Shown piece by piece: positions 48,070 through 60,159 of a stretch of 64,000 nt of DNA; the stretch's first letter is position 1; each line of letters opens with the position of its first letter. The position numbers and the translations under genes were made by a program. Under the pieces are notes generated by a model. That model did not search any database. It was not told the DNA's origin and worked only from the letters and a program-made list of their open reading frames with translations. The DNA is from Cocos nucifera (Eukaryota; Streptophyta; Magnoliopsida; Arecales; Arecaceae): assembly GCA_006176705.1 (NCBI GenBank), contig QRFJ01003331.1, positions 80,039 to 144,038 on the forward strand. Direction: 5' to 3'.

Positions 48070-49505
48070 TCCTGTTGATGGGCTAGATGTCCGCGATGAC
48101 CTTACTGAAGAATGGGGCGAACCCATAGAAGATCTTGTGACCGTCCCCCTGAATGATGGAAACATAGAGCACACTGTACAGATCGGCTCCAACTTGGACG
48201 ATGAGATTCGGAAGCAACTCATCACCTTTCTCAGGAAGAATGCAGACATCTTCGCTTAGGCCCCAACGGATATGCTAGTAATTGACGTAGAGGTCATGGA
48301 ACATCGACTGGCTGTTGATCCTATGTATCGATAGGTAAAAGAGAAGATGCACAACCATGCCCTGGAGAAGCAGAAAGCAATCATAGAAGAAGTAGACAAG
48401 CTCCTCAAAGCTGAATTCATCCGAAAAGTTAACATTCGACCTAGGTCTCAAATGTGGTCCTCGTCAAAAAGGCAAATAACAAGTGGAGGATGTATATAGA
48501 CTTCAAAAAGCTGAACAAAGCCTATCCAAAGTACAGCTATCCTCTTCTCAGGATTGATCAACTGATAGATGCAACCTCAGGCCACGAGCTCCTCACCTTC
48601 ATGGATGCCTTCTCCGGCTATAACCAGATATGGATGGTGCATGAGGATAAGGAGAAAACTGCTTTTATTACTGATCATGATCTTTACTATTACAGGATTA
48701 TGCCCTTTAGGCTCAAGAATGTAGGGGCAACGTACCAATGCTTGATCAACAAGATTTTCAAAGAGCAGATCGATCGCAACATGGAGGTGTATGTGGATGA
48801 CATGCTCGTCAAAAGTCGAGCTTCTATAAACCACCTCATCGACTTCGAAGAGATCTTTAGTGCACTCAGGAAGCACAAGATGAAGCTGAATCCGACCAAA
48901 TGCACCTTTGGTGTGACCTTAGGAAAGTTTCTGGGGTTTATAGTGTCAAAGCATGGGATTGAAGCAAATCCAGAGAAAATCTGAGCTATTCAGGAGATGA
49001 TTGCTCCAAGAACAATCAAAGAAGTTGAGCGCTTGACTGAAAAAGTAGCATCCCTAAATCAATTCATCTCGAGATTGGCCGAGCAATGCATGCCCTTCTT
49101 CCAAGTTCTCAAGCAACCAAAGAACTTCTGCTAGACAATAGAGTGGCAACGGGCATTTGAGGAGCTTAAAAACTACCTTGGCTCACCCCCACTATTGGCA
49201 AAGCCTAAACCTGGAGAAGAGTTATTCTTGTATCTAGCAGTCTTTTCGACAGCCTTGGCAGCAGTCCTGATTAGGGAGGAAGCGAAGATGCAGCGATCAG
49301 TCTACTACATAAGCTAGGTTCTAAGGGATGCAGAGACTAGGTACTCTAAGCTGGAGAAATTGACCTACTCTCTTCTAATCGCTGCCAGGAGACTCCAACC
49401 TTATTTTTAGGGACACACCATAACGGTCCTCACGGATCAACCAATAAAAGCAGTCCTTCATCGAATGGATGCTTCTAAAAGAATCACAAAATAGGCGATC
49501 GAGCT
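48070..49505 (+). pseudogene. Tat reverse transcriptase and first RNase H
   Basis: A linker with LKAEFIRKVNI leads, after a frameshift near 48440, into an open RT at 48454-48984: WRMYIDFKKLNKAYPKYSYP, LLTFMDAFSGYNQIW, EKTAFITDHDLYYYRIMPF, VYVDDMLVKS (YVDD intact at 48790-48801) and TFGVTLGKFLGFIVSKHGI. The connection and first RNase H follow (FLYLAVFSTALAAVLIREE near 49225; LTYSLLIAARRLQPYF near 49360). Stops include TGA at 48985 and TAG near 49132 and 49315. Confidence 0.88.
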
Positions 49506-49506
49506 C

Positions 49507-49960
49507 ATGGAGTTCAACATCAATTATCGACCTCGACCATTGATCAAAGTACAAATATTGGTAGATTTTCTAGTAGAATGTACCATTCTAGATGATGTCG
49601 AGTTTGAGCAGAATGAGATCGATGCCCTGTTGTCGCAGCCAAGCCCCTCCAAAGAGAGTGCTGATCTTTCCAAAGATTTTTGGACATTGTACGTGGATGG
49701 TTCATCCAACTCTACTAGAGCAGGTGCGGGGTTAGTCTTAGTCAGCCCCGAGGGAGTCGTCGTCGAGTACGTGTTGTGCTTCAGATTTTCTACAACTAAT
49801 AATGGAGCCGAATATGAAGCATTGATCATCGGGTTAAAAATAGTAAGAGAGTTAAAAGTAGATCAGCTTCAAGTCTACAGTGATTCTTAGTTAGTGTGCG
49901 AGAAAAAAATATGATAAAATGCCTTAAGAAAGTAAAGGATTTAACTCCGGCCTTCGACAA
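49507..49960 (+). pseudogene. Tat second (archaeal-type) RNase H
   Basis: Reads MEFNINYRPRPLIKVQILVD, then WTLYVDGSSNSTRAGAGLVL, VSPEGVVVEYVLCFRFS, TTNNGAEYEALIIGLKIV and LQVYSDS. Catalytic acidic positions in DGSSN, AEYEA and YSDS are present. A stop (TAG, 49888-49890) replaces the Gln that follows YSDS in relatives. An extra RNase H of this type between RT and integrase is the known signature of the Tat lineage and is the main reason for this classification. Confidence 0.87.
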
Positions 49961-50099
49961 TTTTGGCATTTGATAGATTCCAAAGGCAGAAAATATAAGA
50001 GCCAACCTTCTCTCTAAATTGGCCACTTCAGCACCAGCCGAACTGTCCAAAGAAGTAATTTTCGAAACTCTAAAAAGCCAAAGTTTGGAGGAATCATAG

Positions 50100-51360
50100 T
50101 TCGTTATGCAGACGGAGCTCGAGCCGAACTGGATTGACCCATTAGTTGCTTATCTCAAAGAGGAAGTTTTTCCTCATGATTCAAAAGAAGCTCGAAAACT
50201 CAAGAATCAAGCCTTCCGATATATCTTGTATGAGGGCAAATTATATAAGAGGTCATATTTCCTACCGCTGCTGAGATGTCTCCAACCTTCAGAGGCCAAC
50301 TTTGCATTATGAAAAGTACATGAGAGAATTTATGGAAGTCATGTAGGAGCCAGATCCCTATCATAAAAACTACTTCGAAAAGGATAGTATTGACCAACCA
50401 TATACCATGATTCTATGGAGTATGTCAAGAAATGTGACCACTGTCAGAAGAATGCAAACCTACAAAGACAATCGGCCTCCGAGCTTACTCCACTAAGCGC
50501 ACCTTGGCCATTTGTGCAGTGGGGTATGGATATACTTGGCTCTTTCTCGATGGCATCTGGGAAATGAAAGTTCCTTCTGATTATGATCGACTACTTCATC
50601 AAATGGGTCAAAGTCAAACCACTAGCAAAAATTACTGAGGCCAAGGTACGGACTTCATCTGGAAGTCAATCATCTGTCGATTTGGTTTGCCCTGAACTCT
50701 TATAACAGATAACAGGCGATAGTTCACTGGGATGAGGTTCATTGAGTTCTACGAAGATCTAAATATCTCCCATCACATCACATCGGTAGCTCATCCATAA
50801 GCAAATGCAAAAGCTGAAGTGACCAATCAGATCCTATTGTAAAGCATCAAGACAAGGCTCGATAGAGCAAGGGGGCCTGGGTGGACGAACTCTACTATAT
50901 CCTCTAAGCATATCGAACTACTCAAAGGCTATCGACTGGGGAAACACCATTCGCCTTGGCTTTTGAAATGGAGGCAGTCATCCCAATCGAGCTTAAGCTC
51001 CCATCAGCATGGGTCGTGGCCTTCAATAAGCAGCATAACTCATAGGACCTCAGAGTCAATCTCGACTTACTAGAAGAAAAAAGAGAGGATGCCTAGGTTC
51101 GGATGGTGGCCTACAGGCGAAGGGTGGTTCGATACTATAACTCCAAAGTTAAAGATAAAATATTCAGAGTCGGAGACTTAGTGCTTCGGTAAGCCACCAT
51201 CTCTCTGCCTCAGAGCTAGGGGAAGCTTGCCCCAAATTGGGAAGGCCCGTATGAAGTAGAGGAGGTCGTTCGGCCCAAAACTTATCACCTGAAGGAGCTC
51301 GGAGGGACGACGCTCCCACGACCTTGGAATTCAAAAAATTTGAGGATGTACTACCAGTAA
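50100..51360 (+). pseudogene. Tat integrase
   Basis: N-terminal segment is open at 50106-50312 (PNWIDPLVAYLKEEVFPHDS, then SYFLPLLRCLQPSEA). The zinc-binding HHCC region follows with CDHCQKNANLQ near 50430. The core reads PWPFVQWGMDILGSFS (first Asp) near 50505, IDYFIKWVKVKPLAKIT near 50587, TDNR followed by a stop then FTG (second Asp) near 50705, and AKAEVTNQILL (Glu) near 50810. The C-terminal part ends with LGPNWEGPYEV-like wording (APNWEGPYEVEEVVRP, near 51230) and MYYQ-stop at about 51360. No chromodomain is seen, as expected for Tat. Confidence 0.85.
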
Positions 51361-51439
51361 TTTTCCATCAATAAAACTCCTCCATTTTAATGTTATTATC
51401 TCTTAGTGCAAAGACTATATGATGATAGAAAAGAAGTAA

Positions 51440-52020
51440 TCAATAATGGCCATATTAGGAACAAAAGGAGAACCTCATCCTAACATGAGCAAAGTCGAAG
51501 ACCTCGTTCATTTTAGATGAGATGGGAGGAAAGGCCCTGATAATGGCCTTGATGTGCCCCCACAGCTCATTAGAAATATGAGGAGAACTTCATCCTAACA
51601 TGAGCAAAGTCAATGACCTCATTCATTTTAGACAAAATGAAGGAAGAGGCCCTGACAATGGCCCTGATGTGCCCCCACAATCCGTTAGAAACAGGAGGAG
51701 AACCTCATCCTAATGTGAGTAAAGTCGAAGATCTCATTCATTTTAGATGAGATGAGGAGAGAGGCCTTGACAATGGCCCTTATGTGCCCCTACAGCCCAT
51801 TAGGAACAAGAGGAGAACCTCATCCTAACATGAGCAAAGTCGAAGACCTCATTCATTTTAGACGAGATGAGAGAGAGAGGCCTTGACAACGGCCCTTATG
51901 TGCCCCCACAATCCGTTAGGAATAGGAGGAGAACCTCATTCTAACATGAGCAAAGTCGAAGGCCTTGTTCATTTTAGATGAAATAAGAGGAGAGGCCCTG
52001 ACAATGGCCCCATTGTGCCC
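51440..52020 (+). repeat. ~117-bp tandem array in the Tat 3' untranslated region
   Basis: About five copies marked by AACCTCATCCTAACATGAGC, starting near 51472, 51589, 51706, 51823 and 51935, each continuing through TTCATTTTAGA and GGCCCTGACAATGGCC to TGTGCCCCCACA. Confidence 0.85.
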
Positions 52021-52024
52021 AACA

Positions 52025-52640
52025 ACGATGGGAGATAAGATCTCCCCCAAGCTCCAGTGTCTATGCCAATCGGAGATAAGATCTTCTTCAATCTCGATTT
52101 GAGATAAGATCTCCCCCGAGCTCCAACATCTATGTCAATCGAGAAAAAGATCTCCTTCAACCTCGGTTGGAGATAAGACCTCTCCCGAGCTTCAACATCT
52201 ACGCCAATCGGAGATAAGATCTTCTTCAACCTTGGTTGGAGATAAGATCTCCTCCGAGCTTCAATGTCTACGCTAACCAGAGATAAGATCTCCTTCAACG
52301 TCGACTAGAGATAAGATCTCCTCCGAGCTCCAATGTTTATTCCAATCAAAGAAAGATCTCCTTCAACCTCGGTTGGAGATAAGATCTCCTCCGAGCTTCA
52401 GCTTCAACTTCAACCTCAGTTGGAGATAAGATCTCCCTTGAGCCTCTATGCTAATAAGAGATAAGATCTCTTCAACTTCGATTGAAGATAAGATCTCCTC
52501 CGAGCTTTAGCTTCAGCTTCAACTTCAACCTCAGCTGGAGATAAGATCTCTCCCGAGCCTCTACGTCAACAGGAGATAAGATCTCTTCAACCTCGACTAG
52601 AGATAAGATCTCCCCCGAGCTTCAACCTCAATGGGTATAG
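52025..52640 (+). repeat. GAGATAAGATCT tandem array in the Tat 3' untranslated region
   Basis: Degenerate repeats of roughly 76 bp, each with two half-units built on GGAGATAAGATCTCC followed by GAGCTTCAAC or TTCAACCTCGGTT. The frame at 51969-52298 on minus arises from this array and is not a gene. Confidence 0.8.
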
Positions 52641-52703
52641 AGCTCGAAAAAAGACTTCAGCAGTTGCCTTTTTTGTACTCCCTTCCTTCGAATTTCGATC
52701 TCA

Positions 52704-52719
52704 AGAGTGGGGGGACTAT
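52704..52719 (+). promoter_or_regulatory. Tat polypurine tract
   Basis: AGAGTGGGGGGACTAT ahead of the LTR start TATTAGGGATAAACC at 52720; plus-strand primer site. Confidence 0.7.
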
Positions 52720-52799
52720 TATTAGGGATAAACCCCGCTCCCATCGAAGTCCAGTCTGAAGGCCTAATGCAGTTGGTAATCATGGAAGAGCTTCAATCG

Positions 52800-54690
52800 A
52801 GAATTCTCTTCCTAGCAGTCGAACCCCAGCCGATCTCCTCCAGTAGCCGAATTTATTCAATAGCCAGACTCCTCCAACGATCGAACCCCAGTCGAATTCC
52901 TTTCAGACTTCTCCTTTAGTTGAGTTCCTTCAGGAGCCGAACTCCTTTCGGACTTTTTTTTCAATCAGATTCCTCCAGTAGTCAAACTCCTTAAGGGACT
53001 TCTCCTTCAGTCAAGTTCCTCCAGGATCCAAACTTCTTATGAATTTCTCCTTCGGTCAGACTCCTTCAGGAGTCAAACTTCTTCCAGATTTCTCCTTCAG
53101 TCAAGTTCCTCCAGGAGCCAAACTCCTTATGGATTTCTCCTTCAGTCAAGTTCCTCCAGGATCCGAACTCCTTATGGATTTCTCCTTCTATCAGACTCCT
53201 CAAAGAGCCAAACTCCTTACGGATTTTTTTTCCAGTCGAGTTCCTCCAAGAGCCAAAGTTCTTATGGATTTCTCCTTCAGCTGGACTCTTCCAAGAGCAG
53301 AACTCCTTCTGGGATTTTTCTTCAGTCAAGTTTCTCTAAGAGCCAAACCCTTATAGATTTCTCCTTCAATCAAATTCCTCTAGGATTCGAACTTCTTATG
53401 AATTTCTCCTTCGGTCGGACTCCTTTAGGAGCCGAACTCCTTTCGAATTTCTCCTTCAGTCAAGTTTCTCCAAGAGCTGAACTTCTTATAGATTTTTTCT
53501 TCGATCAGACTCCTCCAGGAGCTATGAATTTCTCCTTCGATCGGACTCCTTCTGGAGCTGAACTCCTTTTGGATTTTTTCTTCAGTCAAGTTCCTCTAGA
53601 AGCCGAACTCCTTATGGATTTTTGCTTCGGTCAGACTCCTTCAGGAGTCGAAACTCCTTCCAGACATCTTCTTCAGTCAAGTTCCTCCAGGAGCCAAACT
53701 TCTTTCGGATTTTTCCTTCAGTCAAGTTCCTCTAAGAGCCGAACTCCTTCCAAATTTTTCCTTCGGTCGGACTCCTCTAGGAGCCAAACTCCTTCTAAAT
53801 TTCTCCTTCAGTCAAGTTCCTTCAGGAGCCAAACTTCTTACAAATTTTTTCTTCAGTCGGACTCCTCCAAGAGCCAAACTCCTTCTGAACTTCTCCTTTA
53901 GTCAAGTTCCTTCAGGAGCCGAACTCCTTCCAAATTTCTTCTTCAGTCAATTTTCTCTAGGAGCCAAACTTCTTCTGAATTTCTTCTTTGATCAGACTCC
54001 TTCAGGAGCCGAACTCCTTCCAAATTTCTCCTTCGATTGAGTTCTTCCATGAGCCGAACTTCTTACAAACTTCTTCTTCAGTCAAGTTCCTCTAGAAGCC
54101 AAACTTCTTCCGAATTTCTCCTTCAGTCAAGTTCTTATAGGAGCCAAACTCCTTCTAAATTTTTTCTTCAATCGGACTCCTCTAGGAGCCAAATTTCTTT
54201 CAAATTTCTCCTTCGATCGAGTTCCTCCAGGAGCCAAACTCCTTACAGACTTCTCCTTCAGTCAAGTTCTTCGAGGAGTTGAACTCCTTATGGATTTCTC
54301 CTTCAATCAAGTTCTTCTAGGATCCAAACTCCTTATGGATTTTTTCTTCAGTCGGACTCCTTCAAGAGCCAAACTTCTTTCGAATTTCTCCTTCAGTCAA
54401 GTTCCTCAGAAGCCAAACTCCTTTCGAACTTCTCCTTCAATCAAGTTTCTCTAGGAGCCGAACTTCTTTCGGACCTCTCCTTCAGTCAGATTCCTATAGG
54501 AGTCGAACTCCTTCTAGATTTCTCCTTCAGTCAGATGCCTTTAGGAGCCAAACTCCTTCCGGATCTCTTTTTCAGATGAATGCCTATAGGAGCCAAACTC
54601 CTTCCAAACTTCTCCTTTAATCAAGTTCTTCTAGGAGCTGAACTTCTTTTGAATTTCTCCTTCAGTCAAAGTTCCCTTTAGGATTTCGAA
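52800..54690 (+). repeat. 45-bp tandem array in the Tat 3' LTR
   Basis: Same unit as 36180-38030. Chance open frames (53039-53356, 53398-53901, 54037-54282) follow the 45-bp period and repeat a 15-residue pattern; they are not genes. Confidence 0.9.
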
Positions 54691-54937
54691 CTCCTCTAAA
54701 ATTGATGTATATCAAAGCTCTTCACCATCCAACACCTGCTTTCTTCAAATTTTGACTATTAAATCTCAACGAACGGCCACTTCATAGCAACGGACACCAC
54801 TCTCCATAACAAACTCCACATGGCTCCGAGTGATCCACTATCGAACGACCACATTATAACAATGCACACCTCTCTCCATAACAAACTTCACGTGGCTCCG
54901 AGGGGCCCACTATCGGATGGTTACGACAAGCTCAATC

Positions 54938-54944
54938 TATAAAA
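54938..54944 (+). promoter_or_regulatory. TATA box of the Tat 3' LTR
   Basis: TATAAAA followed by TGGGATCCTCCAGATATG; conserved placement with 713-720. Confidence 0.6.
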
Positions 54945-55185
54945 TGGGATCCTCCAGATATGTTTTCTTTAAGTTCTCTTCTCCTTCTCAAAACTCTCTT
55001 GAATTCTTGCCTGAGTACTCCATTTCTATTGGCTAAAAGAGTTGACTTGATCATCAGAGGATCTTGCCAGAGCCACCACCATCAACTCCTGTGTGAAACT
55101 TTATTTTGCAGGTCACTGATGGCGACCTCATTTTTTTCGACTCCAGCTCGATCCGACGACAACTAGATTCTACACCAATAGGATC

Positions 55186-56664
55186 AATTAGCAATTTGAT
55201 TGCTAATTGGCTTAATTTAGTTAAGCCAAAGAGCTAAGATTAAGTCTAATTAAATAAGACTTAATTAAATTTGATTTGGACTTAATTAGATCAAGTCTAA
55301 TTGGCTTATTGGATAAGCCAAGTGTAAGAAAAAATTAGTCCTAGTTCAACTAGGACTTGGGTCAACCCAATTTTCTAATTTGATTAAAAAATTAAATTAA
55401 TATTAAATCTAATTTAATTTAATCTAATTAAATTTTTAATTAGGTTAGAATCTAATTTAATTTGGTTGATTTGGTTTTGATTTAATTTGGTTTGAGAAAC
55501 CATGTTTGACCAAGTTATAGATGGAATCCTAGTGAGACTAGGATTACACCTTGCGCCACCTTAGCCCTACACACCCCCATGCCTATTTTTTAGGAATTTT
55601 TCATAAAAGTTCTCTTTCTCCTAATCTTCATGCACACCCCTTCTCTCTGTCTCTCTTTCTCATATGGTAATTAGGTGGAGGACCAAGTTTAAGAGGGAGT
55701 TTGTTTTGATTTTGGATTCTATGAGATAGAGTCCTAACAAACCTAAACTCTTTCCGATTGGTGCCGCCCTCTCTCCCTATTATTTTCTCTCTTATTCCAC
55801 ATGAGAAAGGCCCTCTTTTGTGCACCCCTCCTTGCTGGTACATGCCAAAAATATTGGAGAGGGGTGCCCAACTTGACTTGCCCTATTTGACCTTTCTTTG
55901 TCTAGTATTTGACCTAGACAAGGACTCTTCTTTTTCTATATATATTGGATGAATTTTGGCTTAAAATTTTTGTGGAATAAAGAACATTAAAATAGATTTA
56001 AGGTGTACAAAAATTAAAGAGAGAGAACCTTTGGGCATGGGGATTCCATAGACACCAAACTAGGTGTCTAGATGAGAGAAAAAAGAAGAAGAAAAGGGTC
56101 TTATTCTAGGACTATTTTGATTTTCTCTTCTCCTCCTCCTTTTGATATTTCTTTAAGAGAGTCTTAGATTTGAAATCTCTCTTCTTTCTTCTAATATTTT
56201 TGAGAGTCCAAGTCTCGAAGAAGAAAGCATCGAATCAACCATCGAAGAGTGATAAGCACAATACTAGCATGCTGTGCTGATTTTCTTTATCAGGATCTCA
56301 GATCATATTCGTAGGCTCGTGTGGACGACTCCTAAAGGCTGGATGCATGTACGGCTTATGACTTCATCCTCAAGCCTAGATCGGCAAGTTAGAATGTCTA
56401 ACTTGCTCGGGTATCAGATCTAATCAGTTATTCTATAGCTACATTAGATGTAGTATTGTAGCATGTTGATGAGATCAACATGTTAATCTTTTCTTTATAT
56501 TTTTAATTTTTGATTTAATATCATATCTTGATCATATAATAAATCTTAGATCTAAAATATTTTTATATTTATTTAAATAAATATTTAATTTATTTAAATC
56601 TTTCACTGCATGATCTTGAAAAGTTTCAAGATCTATCCGTGAAACCCTAGATCTGGTTCCTACA
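55186..56664 (+). mobile_element. Copia-B LTR 2, segment 2
   Basis: Continues AATTAGCAATTTGATTGC after the Tat insertion, colinear with 28314-29792, and ends GGTTCCTACA. TATA-like CTATATATATTGG at 55936-55948. Directly followed by a primer-binding site, so this LTR is at once the 3' LTR of internal copy 1 and the 5' LTR of internal copy 2. Confidence 0.9.
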
Positions 56665-56666
56665 AT

Positions 56667-56678
56667 TGGTATCAAAGC
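56667..56678 (+). promoter_or_regulatory. Copia-B primer-binding site, internal copy 2
   Basis: TGGTATCAAAGC, one G-to-A change from the Met-tRNA consensus. Confidence 0.85.
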
Positions 56679-58620
56679 CTAGGTTCTTATTACATAATTT
56701 TATTAAGCATATTTAGAATATTTATTAGATTAGATCTAATTTATAATCTAATTATTGAATCTAAAATTATAAATTCAGATCTCATGAACTGCTATAAGGT
56801 TGTCCTGCTATAAGATTTACCCCTTATGGTGAAAAGGTTGTCCTAGTTCATGATGATCTATTACTAATCATAAATTTATTAGATTTAATCTTATTTTATT
56901 TATAATTTAATAGATTTAAAATAGTTTTAGATCTAAAAATAAAATTTTTAGATTACATGTACTGCTATAAGGTTGTCCTGTTGTAAGGTTTATCCCTTAC
57001 AGCAAAAAGATTGTCCTAGTACATGCTGATCTAAAATATTGATCATAAAATTTTAGATTAGATCTAAAAAGTTTTATAATCTAATTAAAAGTATTTTAAT
57101 CTAATTTTAATCATCAAAAATATGTTAGATTTGATCTAAGTTGATTTATGATTAATTGGTGTTGAAACTATTTCAATTACATGAACCTGTTTAGATTAGA
57201 TCTAAAGTAGATTCATGTTTATGTTACTTGCATTTTGATTATGAATCAAACATGCAACTTGGTTGATAGAACCATGTTGTAAAAATATTTTACAAATATG
57301 AAAATCATTTTCAAAAAGTCGAACCCCAACCCTCAGTCCAAAACTTAATTAAGAATTAAGAAGTTATTTGATTAGGATCTAGGATTGTAAATTAAAGATC
57401 CTAAGATACAAATCATAACACATTGGATTAAATGGATTAGTGAGGATTAGGTCCATTAATTGGGTTAGACATAGGATTAGATTAAAAAATAGACTTAATT
57501 AGAGAATTGACTAAATCTAATCAATTATTGTTTTAGATTAGGTCAAGAATTCTCTAGGTCAATTATAATAGTTGTAGTTGGTCAAGTCCATGTCTTTAAC
57601 ACAACCCAAGATGGACTTGATTCTTACCTATGAGGTCTTGCATGAACTGTTGGTTGATCTGATTGAAACTAATTAAACAAGTTGGTGTCTAAGATAAATC
57701 AGACCAGTGGTCTTTAATTGGCAGCTTGCTTACCTGATTATTTCTAATGGTGTCTAAGGCAAGCTTTGGCAGACCCTCCAACTGATCGAACTTATCTGAC
57801 CTTTTGGTGAAATTATGTTTAGATCGGATGACTTGACTATTCAAGCTGACTCATATCAGCTAAGTAAATCAGTATGACTCATTTAGGTGCTCCTTGATCA
57901 GCCTATTAATGGTCTCCCTTAAGCTGACCTGATGAAGTCATTGAAAGAATTATAATAAGCTGGTTCATCTGACCCTCTTTCTCTAAATCAAATCAATTAA
58001 ATCCTCTAAAATTATTAGTTTCATAAAATGAAATAGTTATGGTGATAACTAGATCATAGCCTCCCATTAAGTGGATGATAATGGGTCCATTAGTTGGATA
58101 ATCATTGAAGGCCCATAGCCCTGGTGCTTATCCACTAATGGTATTATCATTCATAATATGATTTCTTGGATGCATCTCTCTAAATGATGGTTAGGTTGAC
58201 CAACCATAGTTGGGCTTAACATTCATTAGTTAGATGGACCAAGTATGATCATGTTAATGGTTGGACCTAACCAAGACTTTCAGTAGAAGCCCTAGCCTAC
58301 TGAAAAGATATCTGAGATAAAATTAAATTACTAAAAATTATTTGGAGAAATAATTAGTTATAAACCTACCCTTAGATGTATATGGGTTGACTAACCATAG
58401 TTGGGATTGTGTGAAGTCTATGTGGATTCTAGTACACCCTAAGGAATTAGGTTAATTCCTCGAATTTGAGGTAGAGGCTACCAGTTCAAATAAAATAATG
58501 AGAGACCTTTTGATTAAAGTCCAAATCTTTAGGTTTAATGAATCAACTACTAATTAGACTTTTGGTTCTTTTTTATGTAGTTAAACCCAAACCATAGTTG
58601 CTCCATTCACTGTTGATAGT
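56679..58620 (+). other. Copia-B leader, copy 2, without recognisable gag
   Basis: Colinear with 29807-31740. Hairpins at 56810-56827 (weak, ATAAG/CTTAT) and 56982-57001 (perfect TGTAAGG/CCTTACA). About 15 bp near 58110-58130 (GGCCCATAGCCCTGG) are absent from copy 1. Confidence 0.6.
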
Positions 58621-58734
58621 GATTAACTTATGAGATCCAACTTTGATAATAAGTATCAAAAGTTGAATGTTGTTCAGCAACACGAAATAGTTCGTGTTGG
58701 GGCCTCTATGCCCAATTTAAACATAAGGTTCAAG

Positions 58735-60150
58735 AATAACCTAGATTAGGCAGAGTGCTTTCATTGTAAGAAGTAGGGGCAATAAAAAAGGAATTATCCT
58801 TAGTGTCGTGATTTCCATGACCATAATAGGTTGAATAAGAAAGATGAGCAAGTAATTGCTGATCAAGAATGTTATATGATAACACCTTATAATTTTTCTA
58901 TTTGTGATACTTCTACTTAGGTATAGGATACCGAAAGTCCAGTCCATATTTGTAATACATTGCAAGGACTTTAAATTAACAGAAGATTTAAGAATAATGA
59001 GTGATTTCTAAATGTTGGAGATGGAAGGTCTGTTCCAGTTCTAGCTATGAAAATAGTTCAACTTATTCTCAATACTAATATCATTTTTCTAAATGAATGT
59101 CATTATTGTCCTTCCTTTCTAATGAATATTATCTCTATTAGCCTTTTGGCCAAAAATGATTATCATTTGTCTATAAAGGAAGATTATTGTGACATCATTA
59201 TGAATAATGTTACAATAATACAAGGACAACAAAAAAATGGTATTTATATTTTATCACAGCCTGTGAGTGTAATGTACACTTCTAGAAAAATATTCTAGAT
59301 TAAATAATGTCTCTGATATCTATCTATGGCACTGTAGACTAGATCACATTAACAAGAACAGGATAAATAGGTTGATCCAAGAGGAAATCCTCGAAGTTGG
59401 TGATTGTGAATTACTTCCAACTTGTGAGTTCTATCTTCTTAAAAAAATGATCAAGTCATCTTTTACTGAAAAAGGTAAGAGAGCTACTGAGATTTTAGAT
59501 CTAGTACATACTGATTTATGTGGACCAATGAGCACTGGTGCTAGAGGTGGATATTTCTACTTCATCACTTTCATAGATGATCTATCCAGGTATGAATATG
59601 TTTATCTGATGAAATATAAGTCAGATTTATTTGAAATGTTCAAAAGATTTCAAAGTGAAGTAGAAAATAAATCGAAAAGAGTATTAAAACTCTTCAATTG
59701 GATCAAGAAGGTAAATATCTATCTGATGAGTTACTGACATATCTAGGAGAGAATAGAATTCTCTTATAGTGGACTCCTTCGGGCACACCACAGCATAATG
59801 GTGTATTAGAAAAGAGAAATCGAATCTTATTGGACATGGTTCGATCCATGATGGAATTTTCTAGTCTGCCTATTTCATTTTGGAGTTTTGCTCTTGAGAC
59901 TGTATGTTATATATTAAACAATGTACTGAGTAAATCTTTCGCAAAGATTCCAGATAAGATATGGACTAGGCATAGGCCTACACTCTCTCACCTACGGGTT
60001 TGGGGTTGTCTGGCCTATGTCAAATATTTGCATACAGATAAGCTTGGACCTCGGTCTGATAAGTATGTGCTTATAGGGTATCCCGAAGAAAGTAAGGGCT
60101 ACTATTTCTACCATGTTGAAGAACAAAAGATGTTCATCAGCCTTTAAGCA
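58735..60150 (+). pseudogene. Copia-B copy 2: zinc-knuckle end of gag, protease and integrase remnant
   Basis: Zinc knuckle AECFHCKK near 58750 keeps CxxC; the stop just before it (LD-stop-AEC) is shared with copy 1. Protease region near 58930 (VQDTESPVHICN-like frame) reads DTE rather than DTG, and continues openly at 59047-59298 (IFLNECHYCPSFLMNIISIS). Integrase zinc region near 59330-59450 (LWHCRLDHINKNR, TCEFYLLKK). The rve core at 59490-59650 has HTDLCGPM; a one-base deletion near 59667 shifts the frame, then LDQEGKY and LEKRNR carry the second Asp and the Glu. A long clean stretch at 59830-60147 ends with GYPEESKGYYFYHVEE. Confidence 0.86.
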
Positions 60151-60159
60151 ATCTTTTTA

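Larger units (their letters stand above)
36079..55180 (+). mobile_element. Tat-lineage Ty3/Gypsy element with a nested insertion
   Basis: LTRs 36079-38605 (2527 bp) and 52720-55180 (2461 bp). Perfect target-site duplication GGATC at 36074-36078 and 55181-55185; the empty site is GGAGGATCGATTAGC at 28307. Without the nested element (38719-45951) it is about 11.9 kb. Coding order gag, protease, RT, RNase H, second RNase H, integrase matches the Tat lineage, which is known for an extra archaeal-type RNase H. A long repeat-rich 3' untranslated part follows. LTR termini have decayed from TG...CA to TATTAG...CCAATA by transitions. All coding regions are broken. Confidence 0.9.
52720..55180 (+). mobile_element. 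Tat 3' LTR
   Basis: 2461 bp. Begins TATTAGGGATAAACC (decayed TGTTGGGG) and ends CACCAATA followed by target copy GGATC. TATA box TATAAAA at 54938-54944. The 45-bp array occupies about 52800-54690. Confidence 0.9.

Noticed and set aside
47546..49890. An endogenous plant pararetrovirus
   Set aside because: The presence of integrase, LTRs, target duplication and a second RNase H shows a Tat-type retrotransposon; no movement or coat protein is seen.
51969..52298. 109-codon frame with internal repeats on minus
   Set aside because: Product of the GAGATAAGATCT tandem array.
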